Assembly (NCBI GenBank): GCA_016715795.1
Contig: JADJXP010000001.1
Coordinates: 62,001 to 126,000, forward strand
Direction: 5' to 3'
Source of the DNA: Chloracidobacterium sp.
Lineage (GTDB): Bacteria; Acidobacteriota; Blastocatellia; Pyrinomonadales; Pyrinomonadaceae
DNA: 64,000 nt
The translations under genes were made by a program, and so were the position numbers. Below the pieces are notes generated by a model. That model did not search any database and was not told the origin of the DNA. It saw only the letters and a program-made list of their open reading frames with translations. This document shows, piece by piece, positions 1 to 9,740 of this stretch (position 1 is its first letter; each line of letters starts with the position of its first letter).

Positions 1-1
1 C

Positions 2-700
2 TCCGTGATGCGGCTCAGGTATTCACAAAAGCCCGTCGTTACGGCCCCGTACGGCCTCACGCTCGGCGGCGGCTGTGAGATCGCCATGCACGGTAACAAA
101 GTTCGCGCGGCGGCGGAAACTTACATCGGCCTCGTCGAGGTCGGCGTCGGCGTCATCCCGGCGGGCGGCGGCACAAAGGAGATGACCATGCGGGCAATGG
201 ATGCATGGGCAAAGGCTCCCGATTCCGATCCGCTGCAGTTCCTCAAGAAAACGTTCGAGACGGTTGGCATGGGCAAGGTCGCGACGAGTGCTCAGGAAGG
301 ACGAGCGTTCGGCTTTCTACGCGATAGCGATGCGATCTCGATGAACGGTGACCGGCTCATTCAGGATGCGAAACAGGTGGTGCTGAATCTCGACGCCGCC
401 GGCTGGGTCGCGCCCGTCGAGCGGACCGACATCACGGTCCTCGGCGAGGCGGCCGAGTCCGCGCTGAAGCTCGCCCTGCATATGATGAAACGCGGCGGCT
501 ACATCTCTGACCATGACGAACTGATCGGCCGAAAGCTCGCTCACATCATGGCAGGCGGCACGATCAACCATCGAACGCAGGTGACAGAGCGTTACCTGCT
601 CGATCTCGAACGCGAGGCTTTCGTCTCCTTATGCGGCGAGCGAAAAACGCAAGAACGCATCGCTGCTATGCTCAAGACCGGCAAGCCGCTGCGCAATTAG
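2..700 (+). CDS. fadN: 3-hydroxyacyl-CoA dehydrogenase / enoyl-CoA hydratase, C-terminal part (5' truncated by window edge)
   Basis: The open frame runs in from the left edge, so the true start lies outside; about 232 residues are visible. The first 60 residues contain a crotonase core (PYGLTLGGGCEIAMH followed by GLVEVGVGVIPAGGGTKEM), which supplies the oxyanion-hole glycines and the catalytic acid region that hydrates trans-2-enoyl-CoA. The rest is a helical C-terminus as in FadN-type two-domain proteins, where the dehydrogenase domain comes first and the hydratase last. The thiolase and acyl-CoA dehydrogenase downstream match the Bacillus fadNAE arrangement, so a role in fatty-acid beta-oxidation is well supported. 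The N-terminal dehydrogenase domain is inferred, not seen. Confidence 0.88.
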   Translation, partial: SVMRLRYSQKPVVTAPYGLTLGGGCEIAMHGNKVRAAAETYIGLVEVGVGVIPAGGGTKEMTMRAMDAWAKAPDSDPLQFLKKTFETVGMGKVATSAQEGRAFGFLRDSDAISMNGDRLIQDAKQVVLNLDAAGWVAPVERTDITVLGEAAESALKLALHMMKRGGYISDHDELIGRKLAHIMAGGTINHRTQVTERYLLDLEREAFVSLCGERKTQERIAAMLKTGKPLRN

Positions 701-703
701 TCT

Positions 704-752
704 TCTTTGCGGCTTTGCGGGAACCTCTTTATTTCCCGCAAAGCCGCAAAGA
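704..752. repeat. Perfect 18-bp inverted repeat between fadN and tag
   Basis: The arms 704-721 and 735-752 are perfect reverse complements (core CTTTGCGGCTTTGCGGG) around a 13-nt spacer. The left arm begins three bases after the fadN stop codon. There is no T-run, so it is not a classical terminator. The GCGG/CTTTG wording resembles the CTCTGCG hairpins at 3080, 17600 and 36000. Confidence 0.8.
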
Positions 753-777
753 CCGCGAAGGAAGAAAGAAGGTGGAA

Positions 778-1338
778 ATGGACGAACGCTGCACCTGGCC
801 AAAAAATGACCTCGCGATCAAGTATCACGACGAGGAATGGGGCGTGCCGTGTCATGACGACGCGAAGCTCTTTGAATTCATCATCCTCGAGGGTGCGCAG
901 GCCGGGCTGAGTTGGGACACGATCCTGCGGAAACGCGAGAACTATCGCAAGGCGTTCGACGGCTTTGATGTCCAGAAGGTCGCGCGATACACGGACAAAC
1001 GGATCGAAAAACTGCTGCTCGATCCCGGCATCATTCGCAACCGGCAAAAGGTCGCGGCGGCGGTGAAGAATGCAAAGGCGTTTATCGCGATACAAAGGGA
1101 ATTCGGCTCGTTCGACAAGTACATCTGGGCGTTTATTGGCAACAAACCGATCGTGAACCGCTGCAAGGTCGATACCGACATCGCGGCAAAGACTGAGATG
1201 TCCGACCGCATCAGCGCGGACCTCAAGAAACGCGGCTTTTCATTCGTCGGCTCGACCATCATCTACGCCCATATGCAGGCGACGGGAATGGTCAACGATC
1301 ACCTAACAGATTGTTTTCGACATAAGGAGTGCCGATAG
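778..1338 (+). CDS. tag: DNA-3-methyladenine glycosylase I
   Basis: A 186-residue protein that removes 3-methyladenine from alkylated DNA in base-excision repair. The family zinc ligands are visible: Cys5 (MDERCTW), His17 (KYHDEEWG) and, near the C-terminus, His and Cys in NDHLTDCF. The EGAQAGLSWDTIL segment is the family base-binding region. The frame is open upstream to 631, but the ATG at 778 gives the usual Tag N-terminus and follows a purine-rich GAAGGTGG. The gene sits inside a fatty-acid oxidation operon, which is not an obvious functional link. Confidence 0.93.
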   Translation: MDERCTWPKNDLAIKYHDEEWGVPCHDDAKLFEFIILEGAQAGLSWDTILRKRENYRKAFDGFDVQKVARYTDKRIEKLLLDPGIIRNRQKVAAAVKNAKAFIAIQREFGSFDKYIWAFIGNKPIVNRCKVDTDIAAKTEMSDRISADLKKRGFSFVGSTIIYAHMQATGMVNDHLTDCFRHKECR

Positions 1339-1903
1339 TGTCTGAAATGGCCGAGGATATCGAAATAGAAGATCCGTATGCGGACGGCGACTTTCTTCCG
1401 TTACGGAGCGACGAACAATGGTTCAAATACGAAATGCTGAGTCTGGTTTACGCATTGACCGTTGACACGTCGCGCTCGCCCGAGGAACTGAAGAATCTGG
1501 CCATTGTAAGGCTCGCACTTGAACGTCTTCCCCGGACGACACCCGCAGTGCATATGGAGATGGGCATCGTTTTGGAGAATGGCGGCGAGATGAGTTACAC
1601 CAATTTATCGATCAGCGAGGAGCGGATGAGCATCTCTGTAGGCGGCTATGTGCGAGGGGATTTTGGGGGTGACAGCTACAGCACCACATTATTTGAATGC
1701 GAATCGAACGGGTTTCGCGACGGGTCGTTGGATCCTTACGAGATCGGCTCATGGCAAGCCCAGACGCAAGAACTGATTAACCTTGGAGCCCGACTTTCAC
1801 TAGGCGATTGCGGCGAAGAAAGCGAGATCGAATGGGAAAGCGAGTTCGATGAAGATCAATTCGAGGTTCTGGAAGAGAAGATTCAACGATGGGAAGAACA
1901 AAC

Positions 1904-1907
<4 letters not shown>
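1338..1907 (+). CDS. Hypothetical acidic protein in the fad operon
   Basis: A 189-residue acidic protein that I do not recognise. It has no signal peptide or membrane segment; the middle is mixed (GGEMSYTNLSISEERMSISVGGYVRGDFGG) and the tail is strongly acidic with EESEIEWESEFDEDQFEVLEEK. The GTG start at 1338 overlaps the TAG stop of tag and has an AAGGAG Shine-Dalgarno at 1324-1329 with 8-nt spacing. A GTG at 1329 is in frame but overlaps that site. The stop overlaps the next start (ATGA), so it is co-translated with the thiolase gene. Confidence 0.72.
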
Positions 1908-3079
<1,172 letters not shown>

Positions 3080-3204
3080 ACCGCAGAGACGCGGAGATGC
3101 AGAGAGGAAAGGACAACCAAAAGAGGTGAAGTAGCCATTGATCGCGACGGATGAAGGCAGAGATATTGGTTTCGGTTTTCTCTGCGTCTTCTCGTCTCTG
3201 CGGT
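3080..3204. repeat. CTCTGCG-type hairpin repeat filling the fadA-fadE gap
   Basis: The left arm begins at the base after the fadA stop codon (ACCGCAGAGACGCGGAGA) and the right arm ends with CTCGTCTCTGCGGT at 3204. The two outer 29-nt arms pair with few mismatches. Related sequences occur at 17600-17675 and 35999-36095. An open frame running through it upstream of fadE is probably not translated. Confidence 0.78.
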
Positions 3205-3216
3205 AAAAAAAACGAT

Positions 3217-4992
3217 ATGGAAACGCAAATGGAAAAGGAATACATGAAAGGCGGCGAGTTTTTGATCGCCGAGACGACTGAGATCTTTACACCCGAAGAC
3301 CTCTCAGAAGAGCAGCGGATGATCGGCGAGACGACGAAGGAATTTGTTGATAATGAGGTCGCGCCGCAACTACCGGCGATGGAGCAGCACGCCTGGGAGG
3401 TCGCTCGCGACCTAGTGCGTAAGGGTGGCGAACTTGGCCTGCTCGGCGCGACTATTCCGGAGGAATATGGCGGGCTGGCCTTGGACCAAACCTCCGGCGT
3501 CGTTATCGCCGAGATGGTGGGACGCGGCGGCGGGTTTGGCACGACATTCGGGGCACAGACGTCGATCGGCGTGCTGCCGATACTTTATTTTGGCTCCGAG
3601 GAGCTAAAGAAGCGCTGGATACCGCCGATCGTTTCGGGTGAGATAGTGACAGCGTACTGCCTGACCGAGAGCGGCTCCGGCTCGGATGCACAGGCAGCAA
3701 AAACAACGGCCAAACTCACTGAGGACGGCGAATATTACATTCTCAACGGCGAGAAGATGTTCATCTCGAACGGCAGCTTTGCTGACGTTTACATTGTCTT
3801 TGCAAAGGTCGACGGCGAAAAGGATAAGTTCTCCGCTTTTGTCGTTGAACGCAGCGACTCCTGTCGCCCCGGTGCCGAGGAACACAAGATGGGCATCAAA
3901 TCGTCCTCGACCACGCCGCTGATCCTGAGCGATTGCAAGGTTCCGGCGACAAACCTCATCGGGAATATCGGCGACGGCGCCAAGATCGCGTTCAATATCC
4001 TGAATGTCGGCAGATTCAAGCTTGGCGCATCGGTCACCGGCGGAGCGAAGCTCGCTATTCACGAGACGGTTCGTTACGCGAATGAGCGGCAGCAGTTCAA
4101 TAAACCTATCTCCGGTTTTGGAGCGATCAAGCACAAGCTTGCCGAGATGGCGATCCGCACGTGGGTCTCGGAATCGATCACCTACCGAACCGTCGGCATG
4201 ATCGATGCCCTGATCGGCGACGGTGCCGACAACGCCAAAAAGATGCAGTCGATCGAGGAATACGCCGTCGAATCGTCGATTAACAAGGTCGCGTGTTCAG
4301 AAGCTCTCGATTACGTCGTTGACGAGATGGTCCAGATCTACGGCGGCTATGGCTATTCCGCCGATTATCCTGCGGAAAAGGCGTATCGCGACTCGCGAAT
4401 CAACCGTATCTTCGAGGGCACGAACGAGATCAACCGAATGCTCATTCCCGGCCAGTTGATGAAGCGGGCGATGAAGGGCAAGCTCGGCTTGCTGCAAGCC
4501 GCTCAGGCTTTGCAGGACGAGATACTGAATCCGCAGATGTCGTTTGATGAGGACACGGGTTTACTTGCCGCCGAAACGAAACTCGCGGCAAACGCCAAGA
4601 AGATCGCCCTAATGGTGCTCGGCACCGCGGCCCAAAAATACATGATGGGCCTCGCCGAACAGCAGGAAGTCCTTCTCAACTGTGCCGACATCATAATGGA
4701 CGCCTATCAGATGGAATCGGCGATCCTGCGGGCCAGAAAGCTTGCAGATGCAAACGGAGAAGAGGCCGCTGCGAGACAGGTAGATATGGCCGCCGTCTTT
4801 TGCAACGATGCCATTCAGCGGATCGAGATGAAGGCTCGCAACACGCTCGCCGCCATCGCCGAGGGCGACGAAGGGCGGACGCTATTGGTCGCGCTAAAGC
4901 GCTTTACCAAGAACAATTCACCGATCAATACGATTGCCGCCCGCCAGCGGATCGCCGACGTGCTGATCGAGGCGAATACGTACCCGTTTTGA
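3217..4992 (+). CDS. fadE: Acyl-CoA dehydrogenase, FadE type (about 590 aa)
   Basis: A 591-residue FAD-dependent acyl-CoA dehydrogenase, the first oxidation step of beta-oxidation. Visible family features are YCLTESGSGSDA in the middle domain, the FAD/substrate region GASVTGGAKLAIHETVRYANERQQFNKPI, and the signature YGGYGYSADYPAEKAYRDSR near residue 390, followed by FEGTNEINRM. The 150-residue C-terminal extension is typical of the long FadE class. The frame is open from 3151, but those codons fall in a repeat; ATGs at 3217, 3229 and 3244 are all possible, the last preceded by AAAAGGAA. I chose 3217 by comparison with the usual family length. Confidence 0.9.
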   Translation: METQMEKEYMKGGEFLIAETTEIFTPEDLSEEQRMIGETTKEFVDNEVAPQLPAMEQHAWEVARDLVRKGGELGLLGATIPEEYGGLALDQTSGVVIAEMVGRGGGFGTTFGAQTSIGVLPILYFGSEELKKRWIPPIVSGEIVTAYCLTESGSGSDAQAAKTTAKLTEDGEYYILNGEKMFISNGSFADVYIVFAKVDGEKDKFSAFVVERSDSCRPGAEEHKMGIKSSSTTPLILSDCKVPATNLIGNIGDGAKIAFNILNVGRFKLGASVTGGAKLAIHETVRYANERQQFNKPISGFGAIKHKLAEMAIRTWVSESITYRTVGMIDALIGDGADNAKKMQSIEEYAVESSINKVACSEALDYVVDEMVQIYGGYGYSADYPAEKAYRDSRINRIFEGTNEINRMLIPGQLMKRAMKGKLGLLQAAQALQDEILNPQMSFDEDTGLLAAETKLAANAKKIALMVLGTAAQKYMMGLAEQQEVLLNCADIIMDAYQMESAILRARKLADANGEEAAARQVDMAAVFCNDAIQRIEMKARNTLAAIAEGDEGRTLLVALKRFTKNNSPINTIAARQRIADVLIEANTYPF

Positions 4993-5059
4993 CGGTAGAT
5001 CGTTAGCGGAGATCAGCCGACGGCTCAGTAGCAGCGACTCGTGGAGTGAACGATTTGGT

Positions 5060-5428
5060 CTATCCGGCCGCCAAGCTACCGATCAGGTAAAGAGCACTGA
5101 GTATGAAAACCGGGAGCAGGTTCAGTGCTATTCCAAGACCGGGAAATAGGTTCGTTCGGCTCCTGCTGAGTAGGCCGATTACCCCAAGGATCAGGCCGAC
5201 AAGGTGTCCGATCACGGGGATGAAAAAGAAGATCACCGTGTAGATCACGATTGCCATTCCCATGCCGCTCAGGTCGGTCATGCCGCGAGACTCGGCAATG
5301 AAAAGATCAGCTAGTACTCGATTTGTGCCGTCAAGATAGAATACCAAGTAGAACGCGGCGCCAAAATAGACCCAGATCGCGAGAGCGATCAGACACGATG
5401 CCTGTCCTAATAGAGAATGGTGCTTCAT
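5060..5428 (-). CDS. Hypothetical membrane protein
   Basis: A 122-residue protein with three predicted membrane helices: near residues 10-30 (CLIALAIWVYFGAAFYLVFY), 58-85 (IVIYTVIFFFIPVIGHLVG) and 95-118. Short basic stretches separate them (SRSRTN). No family is recognised and there is no operon partner; it is convergent with fadE and divergent from the exonuclease gene. Confidence 0.65.
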   Translation of the reverse strand: MKHHSLLGQASCLIALAIWVYFGAAFYLVFYLDGTNRVLADLFIAESRGMTDLSGMGMAIVIYTVIFFFIPVIGHLVGLILGVIGLLSRSRTNLFPGLGIALNLLPVFILSALYLIGSLAAG

Positions 5429-5494
5429 GCATTACCAAGTTAAGTCACCGATGCGATCAGGTCAACCGACCTGCTAGAATCCGAGTGAACTCAA

Positions 5495-6343
5495 ATGCTT
5501 AAGAATCCGATCCACGAACTCACGCTCTTCTTCGATATGGAATGGGTCCCCGATGCGACCGGTGCCCGACGGCTCTTTGACCTTGCAGACGACGTTGCCG
5601 AGCTCGATGCAATGCAGGCGCTTTGGGAACATTCATCCCATTACGACGCCGACAAGAATCCGCGGCCGTTCCTCAAATACATGTTCTCCCGGGTCGTCTC
5701 AATCGCGTTTCTCTCTCGCAAGTCATACTACAACACGAACAACGAACGCGTGATCGAATTTGGCCTGAATTCGTTTCCTGCACTTCCATTGGAAGAAACA
5801 CCACCGACCGAGGCCGAGATCATCGAGCGGTTTCTCTATTCCGTAGGCAAACGCAAGCCGCAGTTAGTCGGCTATAATTCAGCCGAATCTGATATGCAGG
5901 TGCTCATTCAGAGGGGCATGATCAATGAGATATCTGCTCCGGCGATCTGCTCGCGTCCTGATAAGCCCTGGGAGGGCATAGACTATTTCAGGCGATGGGA
6001 TAACGAGGACCATCTCGACCTGTTGAAACTCTTTTCTTCTCGCGACATGACACCGAGGCTCGACGAACTCGCGAAACTGTGCGGCTTTCCGGGTAAGATC
6101 GACGTAAAAGGCGATCAGGTCACCGACCTCTGGCTCGCCGGCGATCTGACAAAGATCGTCGAATACAATCAGATCGATGTCCTAAATACCTATCTAGTCT
6201 GGCTTCGGGTCGTTCGCTTCTGCGGAAAGCTCGGGGATGAAGAGTACTTTGAGGAACAAGAGCTGTTTCGTGAGTTCCTTGAGGCCGAATCGCAAAAGCC
6301 GGAAAAGGCCTTTATCGCAGCATTCCTGGAGAAATGGCAGTAA
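5495..6343 (+). CDS. Predicted 3'-5' exonuclease of the PolB-like DEDDy family
   Basis: A 282-residue protein resembling the stand-alone exonuclease related to the DNA polymerase B proofreading domain. The DEDD-type motifs are visible: FFDMEW near the N-terminus (the D-x-E pair), GYNSAESDMQ in the middle and YNQIDVLNTYLVWLR near residue 225, where the Y and D form the last motif. It would remove nucleotides from DNA 3' ends; its partner is unknown. It stands alone between a hypothetical gene and a DNA methyltransferase. Confidence 0.8.
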   Translation: MLKNPIHELTLFFDMEWVPDATGARRLFDLADDVAELDAMQALWEHSSHYDADKNPRPFLKYMFSRVVSIAFLSRKSYYNTNNERVIEFGLNSFPALPLEETPPTEAEIIERFLYSVGKRKPQLVGYNSAESDMQVLIQRGMINEISAPAICSRPDKPWEGIDYFRRWDNEDHLDLLKLFSSRDMTPRLDELAKLCGFPGKIDVKGDQVTDLWLAGDLTKIVEYNQIDVLNTYLVWLRVVRFCGKLGDEEYFEEQELFREFLEAESQKPEKAFIAAFLEKWQ

Positions 6344-6364
6344 GCGGCAGCGTCAAAAAAAGGT

Positions 6365-6392
6365 TTGACAAATGCGCGCGCGGATGTTTAAC
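6365..6392 (+). promoter_or_regulatory. Putative sigma-70 promoter for the DNA methyltransferase gene
   Basis: TTGACA at 6365-6370 and TTTAAC at 6387-6392, separated by 16 bp, in an AT-richer gap 100 bp upstream of the methyltransferase start. The -35 box is perfect and the -10 box is weak. Confidence 0.45.
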
Positions 6393-6491
6393 TTCCTTAA
6401 GCGCAACTCTTTACGCGCCATTTTCTGATAAATGGGTTAAGGGGAGCACATCGCTTAAGTCCTCAGACCGGAATATCCCAAGAACACCTGC

Positions 6492-7373
6492 ATGGAACTC
6501 AACCGTATCTATACAGAGAACTGCATCGAGACGCTTGAACGGATGTCGGATGACTTTCTGGATATGACTCTGTGCTCGCCGCCGTATGACGATCTGCGGG
6601 CCTACAACGGTTACGATTTGCCCCTCGACACGCTTATTCACTTGCTTTACCAAAAGACCAAACCGGGTGGTGTGGTGGTGTGGGTGATAGGCGATAAGAC
6701 ACAGAAAGGCAGCGAATCGCTCAGTAGTTTTAGGCAGGCGATCAAGTTCGTCGAGGTCGGCGGATTCAAGCTTTGGGATACGATGCTCTACGTCAAAAAC
6801 AACCCGATACCGAGCGATTGCGGCAAGCGCTACCGGCAGTCGTTTGAGTATATGTTCTGCTTCTCAAAAGGAACGCCGAAAACGTTCAACCCGATAAAGG
6901 AACCAACAAAATCAGCGGGCAAAAAGATAAAGGCGTTTCGTATCACTCAGGGCGGCCGCGGTAATTGCCCTGACGAGGATATTGGACGTGAGATAAAAGC
7001 CGAGCGTAAGGCAAGCAACATCTTTACCTACAACGTAGGCACTTCGTCTGCTACGGATCGCATAGCTTTCCGACACCCGGCGATCTTCCCTGAGCGGCTT
7101 GCAGAAGATCAGATCGCAACGTGGACCGACGAGGGCGATATTGTCTATGACTGCTTTATGGGAAGCGGAACGACGGCAAAGGCCGCCGGCGACCTTGGGC
7201 GGAGCTGGATCGGCTCTGAGATCTCACCTGAGTACGTCGATATTGCTCATAAGCGTCTCGCGGGCATCGATCAGACTCAAGATTCCCTTGTCCATGCATC
7301 CCTCGCCTTTACAAAGATTTCGAATCTTGCTGATCCTACCGGTCGGAACGGCCGTCGACCCATGGATCTGTAA
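6492..7373 (+). CDS. Orphan site-specific DNA methyltransferase (N4-cytosine or N6-adenine type)
   Basis: A 293-residue beta-class methyltransferase. The catalytic motif IV SPPY is at about residue 31, near the N-terminus, and the AdoMet-binding motif I DCFMGSGTTAKAAGDLG is near residue 218; this order defines the class. SPPY favours N4-cytosine methylation, although some adenine enzymes have it. No restriction endonuclease or specificity gene lies nearby, so it is either an orphan regulatory methyltransferase or the remnant of a restriction system. No Shine-Dalgarno is clear. Confidence 0.85.
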   Translation: MELNRIYTENCIETLERMSDDFLDMTLCSPPYDDLRAYNGYDLPLDTLIHLLYQKTKPGGVVVWVIGDKTQKGSESLSSFRQAIKFVEVGGFKLWDTMLYVKNNPIPSDCGKRYRQSFEYMFCFSKGTPKTFNPIKEPTKSAGKKIKAFRITQGGRGNCPDEDIGREIKAERKASNIFTYNVGTSSATDRIAFRHPAIFPERLAEDQIATWTDEGDIVYDCFMGSGTTAKAAGDLGRSWIGSEISPEYVDIAHKRLAGIDQTQDSLVHASLAFTKISNLADPTGRNGRRPMDL

Positions 7374-7454
7374 ACTATCCGATCAAGGAATAACAACCAA
7401 AATCGCGTCTGAAGCGTCTACTAGTTATAAGGCCTTCTGCCTGATCTTATTGGT

Positions 7455-7991
7455 ATGAAAAGAGGTTTGTTCATCGCTCTTGCCCTGTTGTTTGCGTCGA
7501 CGACGCTCATCGGTCAGCCAAAGCCGATTGAAAAGGAAGCCCCCTCGCCGGCTAGCTTGCCGCCCGCATTCGAGGCGCGCTACGAAGGCGGGATCTTTGG
7601 CTCTGCCGGTAAGGAAACTGGCCTGTTAAAGTTTGACGACACCAATCTCCGTGTCGTTTTCTACAAAAAGAGCGGCACCGAGATGTTTGCCATACCGTAC
7701 GATTCGCTGATCGTGGTCTATCCTGACTCAAAAGAAGGAATCACAAGGACCGGCAATGTCGCCAGTCGTCTGCCGGTGCCCGGGGCCGGGCTCTTTGGCT
7801 TGATGACCAAGAAAACGAAGTATCTTGTGCTGAATTTCAATGATCCGGACATCGAGGCAGCCGGAACCGCGAACTTCAAGTTTGATGAAAAGGACGACCT
7901 GCTGCTATTCATCAACGCCCTTGGCACAAAAGCTAAGATGACGCAGCGGGGCGATGCCTATTATCGGCCTAAGAGGCGAGATGTCTTCTAA
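7455..7991 (+). CDS. Hypothetical secreted protein
   Basis: A 178-residue protein with a signal peptide (MKRGLFIALALLFASTTLIGQ), then a region rich in beta-strand residues (FEARYEGGIFGS, LRVVFYKKSGTEMFAIPYDSL). The tail is basic (RPKRRDVF). The family is not recognised. Its TAA stop overlaps the stop of the convergent rsmE gene by a few bases. Confidence 0.65.
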   Translation: MKRGLFIALALLFASTTLIGQPKPIEKEAPSPASLPPAFEARYEGGIFGSAGKETGLLKFDDTNLRVVFYKKSGTEMFAIPYDSLIVVYPDSKEGITRTGNVASRLPVPGAGLFGLMTKKTKYLVLNFNDPDIEAAGTANFKFDEKDDLLLFINALGTKAKMTQRGDAYYRPKRRDVF

Positions 7992-8704
7992 TTCAAGTCA
8001 CCGAAGCGATGCTGTAGTATTGCCGCAGCAGTGATCGCTGCCGTTTCAGCACGAAGAATGCGCCCGCCGAGCGTCACCAGTATTGCATTGACCGACCGCG
8101 CGAGATCCAATTCAGATGCAGACCATCCACCGGCCGGGCCGACCACAACGGTTAGCGGTTTGCTTTCGAGCTTTTCAGGAAATCTTCCACCACCGCTCTC
8201 GGTGAATACGATCACTGTCTGATCAACGCCGAGAAGAAGGTCGGCGATGGACCGCGGTTCTCGAATCTCCATCAACTTCGCCCGGCCCGATTGTTTGCTG
8301 GCCTCAAGGATGACGCGTTTCCAGCGGCCGAGTTTCTTGGCCAGATCCTTGACCTTAACATCGCTTCGTTCCGTTTCGAGAGGCACAAGCCTCGTGATGC
8401 CTAGCTCGACGGCTTTCTGGATCACTAGTTCAAACTTATCACCCTTCAGTATCGCCACAGCCAGGGTCAGGTCGAGAGGAGATTCAGCCGCGGTCGGGGC
8501 GGCCGCCTCGATGATCGTCAGGCCGGCCTCCCTCTTCTCTATCGTGTCGATACGGCAACGCATCTCTCGGCCTTCGCCATCGATCACGTAGACCTCATCA
8601 CCGATCCGCAACCGCAACACGTCACGCATGTGGCGCGTCTCGTCCTCACCGAGCGTGACCGTGCCATTTCTAACACTCGAAGCAGGTGCAAAGAACCTTC
8701 GCAT
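7988..8704 (-). CDS. rsmE: 16S rRNA (uracil-1498-N3)-methyltransferase
   Basis: A 238-residue SPOUT methyltransferase that methylates U1498 of 16S rRNA. The N-terminal PUA-like part (MRRFFAPASS, ETRHMRDVLRLRIGD) is followed by the family motifs VQKAVELGI, ILEASKQSGRAKL, VVVGPAGGWSASEL and GGRILRAETAA, which build the AdoMet-binding knot. The frame is open to 8761, but the ATG at 8704 gives the standard N-terminus and overlaps the upstream stop as ATGA, indicating translational coupling. Confidence 0.93.
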   Translation of the reverse strand: MRRFFAPASSVRNGTVTLGEDETRHMRDVLRLRIGDEVYVIDGEGREMRCRIDTIEKREAGLTIIEAAAPTAAESPLDLTLAVAILKGDKFELVIQKAVELGITRLVPLETERSDVKVKDLAKKLGRWKRVILEASKQSGRAKLMEIREPRSIADLLLGVDQTVIVFTESGGGRFPEKLESKPLTVVVGPAGGWSASELDLARSVNAILVTLGGRILRAETAAITAAAILQHRFGDLN

Positions 8705-9267
8705 CAGATGTGTCCGAACTTTTCCTTGAATTGCTGTGACCGCTGTCGCAACGTCACCCAACTCTCAAACACCTCGGGCGTTTGGAGCCATATCCTCAGC
8801 CACTCCGCTATCTCAGCGTGAATGAGCCTCGTAACGGTATCGGCCCGAGGACGATCTGCCTCGGCCTTTGCTGCATCCTTACTGCTCATGACCTCGGAGC
8901 GGATCGCTTGTAACCCGTGACGATCGTTATCCCTGAGCAACTTGAGCCTGAGGTTCTCGAGCCTCTTGAGCGAAGTCAGCGTCGACCTCAGATCATTGAA
9001 CTTCAAAGAGCCTAGAAGGGCAGCATCGCGGCGTTGTCCCCCGGCGCGATCCGCGTACAACCTCATTACTTCGGCGTGGCGAAGATGAGCTCCCTCGTCG
9101 GCCAAGACTCGCGCCGTTATCATCGGCGAATCGACCGCCGCCTGTCCATAGCGATCCGCAACAACGACCTCGATGGCCTCGATCTCAGTTGCACCGACGC
9201 TTTCGCAATCGAGCTTTTCCCAAACCTCAATGATCAGGTCGGTCTTGCTTCGGGCCTTCCACTCCAT
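8704..9267 (-). CDS. Hypothetical helical protein between rfaE2 and rsmE
   Basis: A 187-residue charged protein, probably helical throughout (TSLKRLENLRLKLLRDND, RSQQFKEKFGHI), with no signal peptide or membrane segment. I do not recognise the family. The ATG at 9267 overlaps the end of the upstream heptose gene by 34 nt and the stop overlaps the rsmE start. The position within a tight four-gene unit supports expression, not a specific function. Confidence 0.65.
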   Translation of the reverse strand: MEWKARSKTDLIIEVWEKLDCESVGATEIEAIEVVVADRYGQAAVDSPMITARVLADEGAHLRHAEVMRLYADRAGGQRRDAALLGSLKFNDLRSTLTSLKRLENLRLKLLRDNDRHGLQAIRSEVMSSKDAAKAEADRPRADTVTRLIHAEIAEWLRIWLQTPEVFESWVTLRQRSQQFKEKFGHI

Positions 9268-9737
9268 GTTCGCGAGATAAATTCCGTCGAAGAATGGTCC
9301 TTCGGGTCGCCGACTATCGCAACCCGGCCACCACATTCTCGGACAATGTCCCTTTCCGGCACGCTGTCCTCATCATAATCCGTACCCTTCGCATGGATAT
9401 CGGGGCGAATGCTACGTATCAGTGTCTCTGCCGTTGGCTGGTCGAAGACCGTCACAAGATCGACACACCCAAGAGCAGCGATCAATTCGGCACGCTCAGC
9501 CTCCGGCATGAACGGGCGGCCTTCACCCTTTAGCGCCCGCGCCTGTCGATCAGAGTTAATACCAACAATCAAGACGTCTCCTAACTTCTTTGCTTCAGTA
9601 AGATACCTGACGTGGCCGACGTGTAGTAGATCAAAGCAGCCGTTAGCAAGCACGATCGTCTCACCGGTCGCCTTTGCGGCAGTTGTCAGTTCGACAAGCT
9701 CATCGATGCCAACGATCGGTGCAGTATCCTTCGGCAT
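9234..9737 (-). CDS. rfaE2: D-glycero-beta-D-manno-heptose 1-phosphate adenylyltransferase
   Basis: A 167-residue nucleotidyltransferase that makes ADP-heptose for lipopolysaccharide inner core. The nucleotide-binding signature LANGCFDLLHVGHVRYL is at residues 30-46, and the GTDYDEDSVPERDIV motif with RVAIVGDPKDHSST near the C-terminus matches the family. It is encoded 3 nt after the kinase gene as a separate protein; in Escherichia coli the two activities are one polypeptide, HldE. Confidence 0.92.
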   Translation of the reverse strand: MPKDTAPIVGIDELVELTTAAKATGETIVLANGCFDLLHVGHVRYLTEAKKLGDVLIVGINSDRQARALKGEGRPFMPEAERAELIAALGCVDLVTVFDQPTAETLIRSIRPDIHAKGTDYDEDSVPERDIVRECGGRVAIVGDPKDHSSTEFISRTWSGRPEARPT

Positions 9738-9740
9738 AGC

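Noticed and set aside
3151..3216. N-terminal extension of the acyl-CoA dehydrogenase
   Set aside because: It falls within a CTCTGCG hairpin repeat and lacks family homology, so the start was placed at 3217.
6492..7373. A restriction-modification system
   Set aside because: No endonuclease or specificity subunit is encoded next to the methyltransferase.
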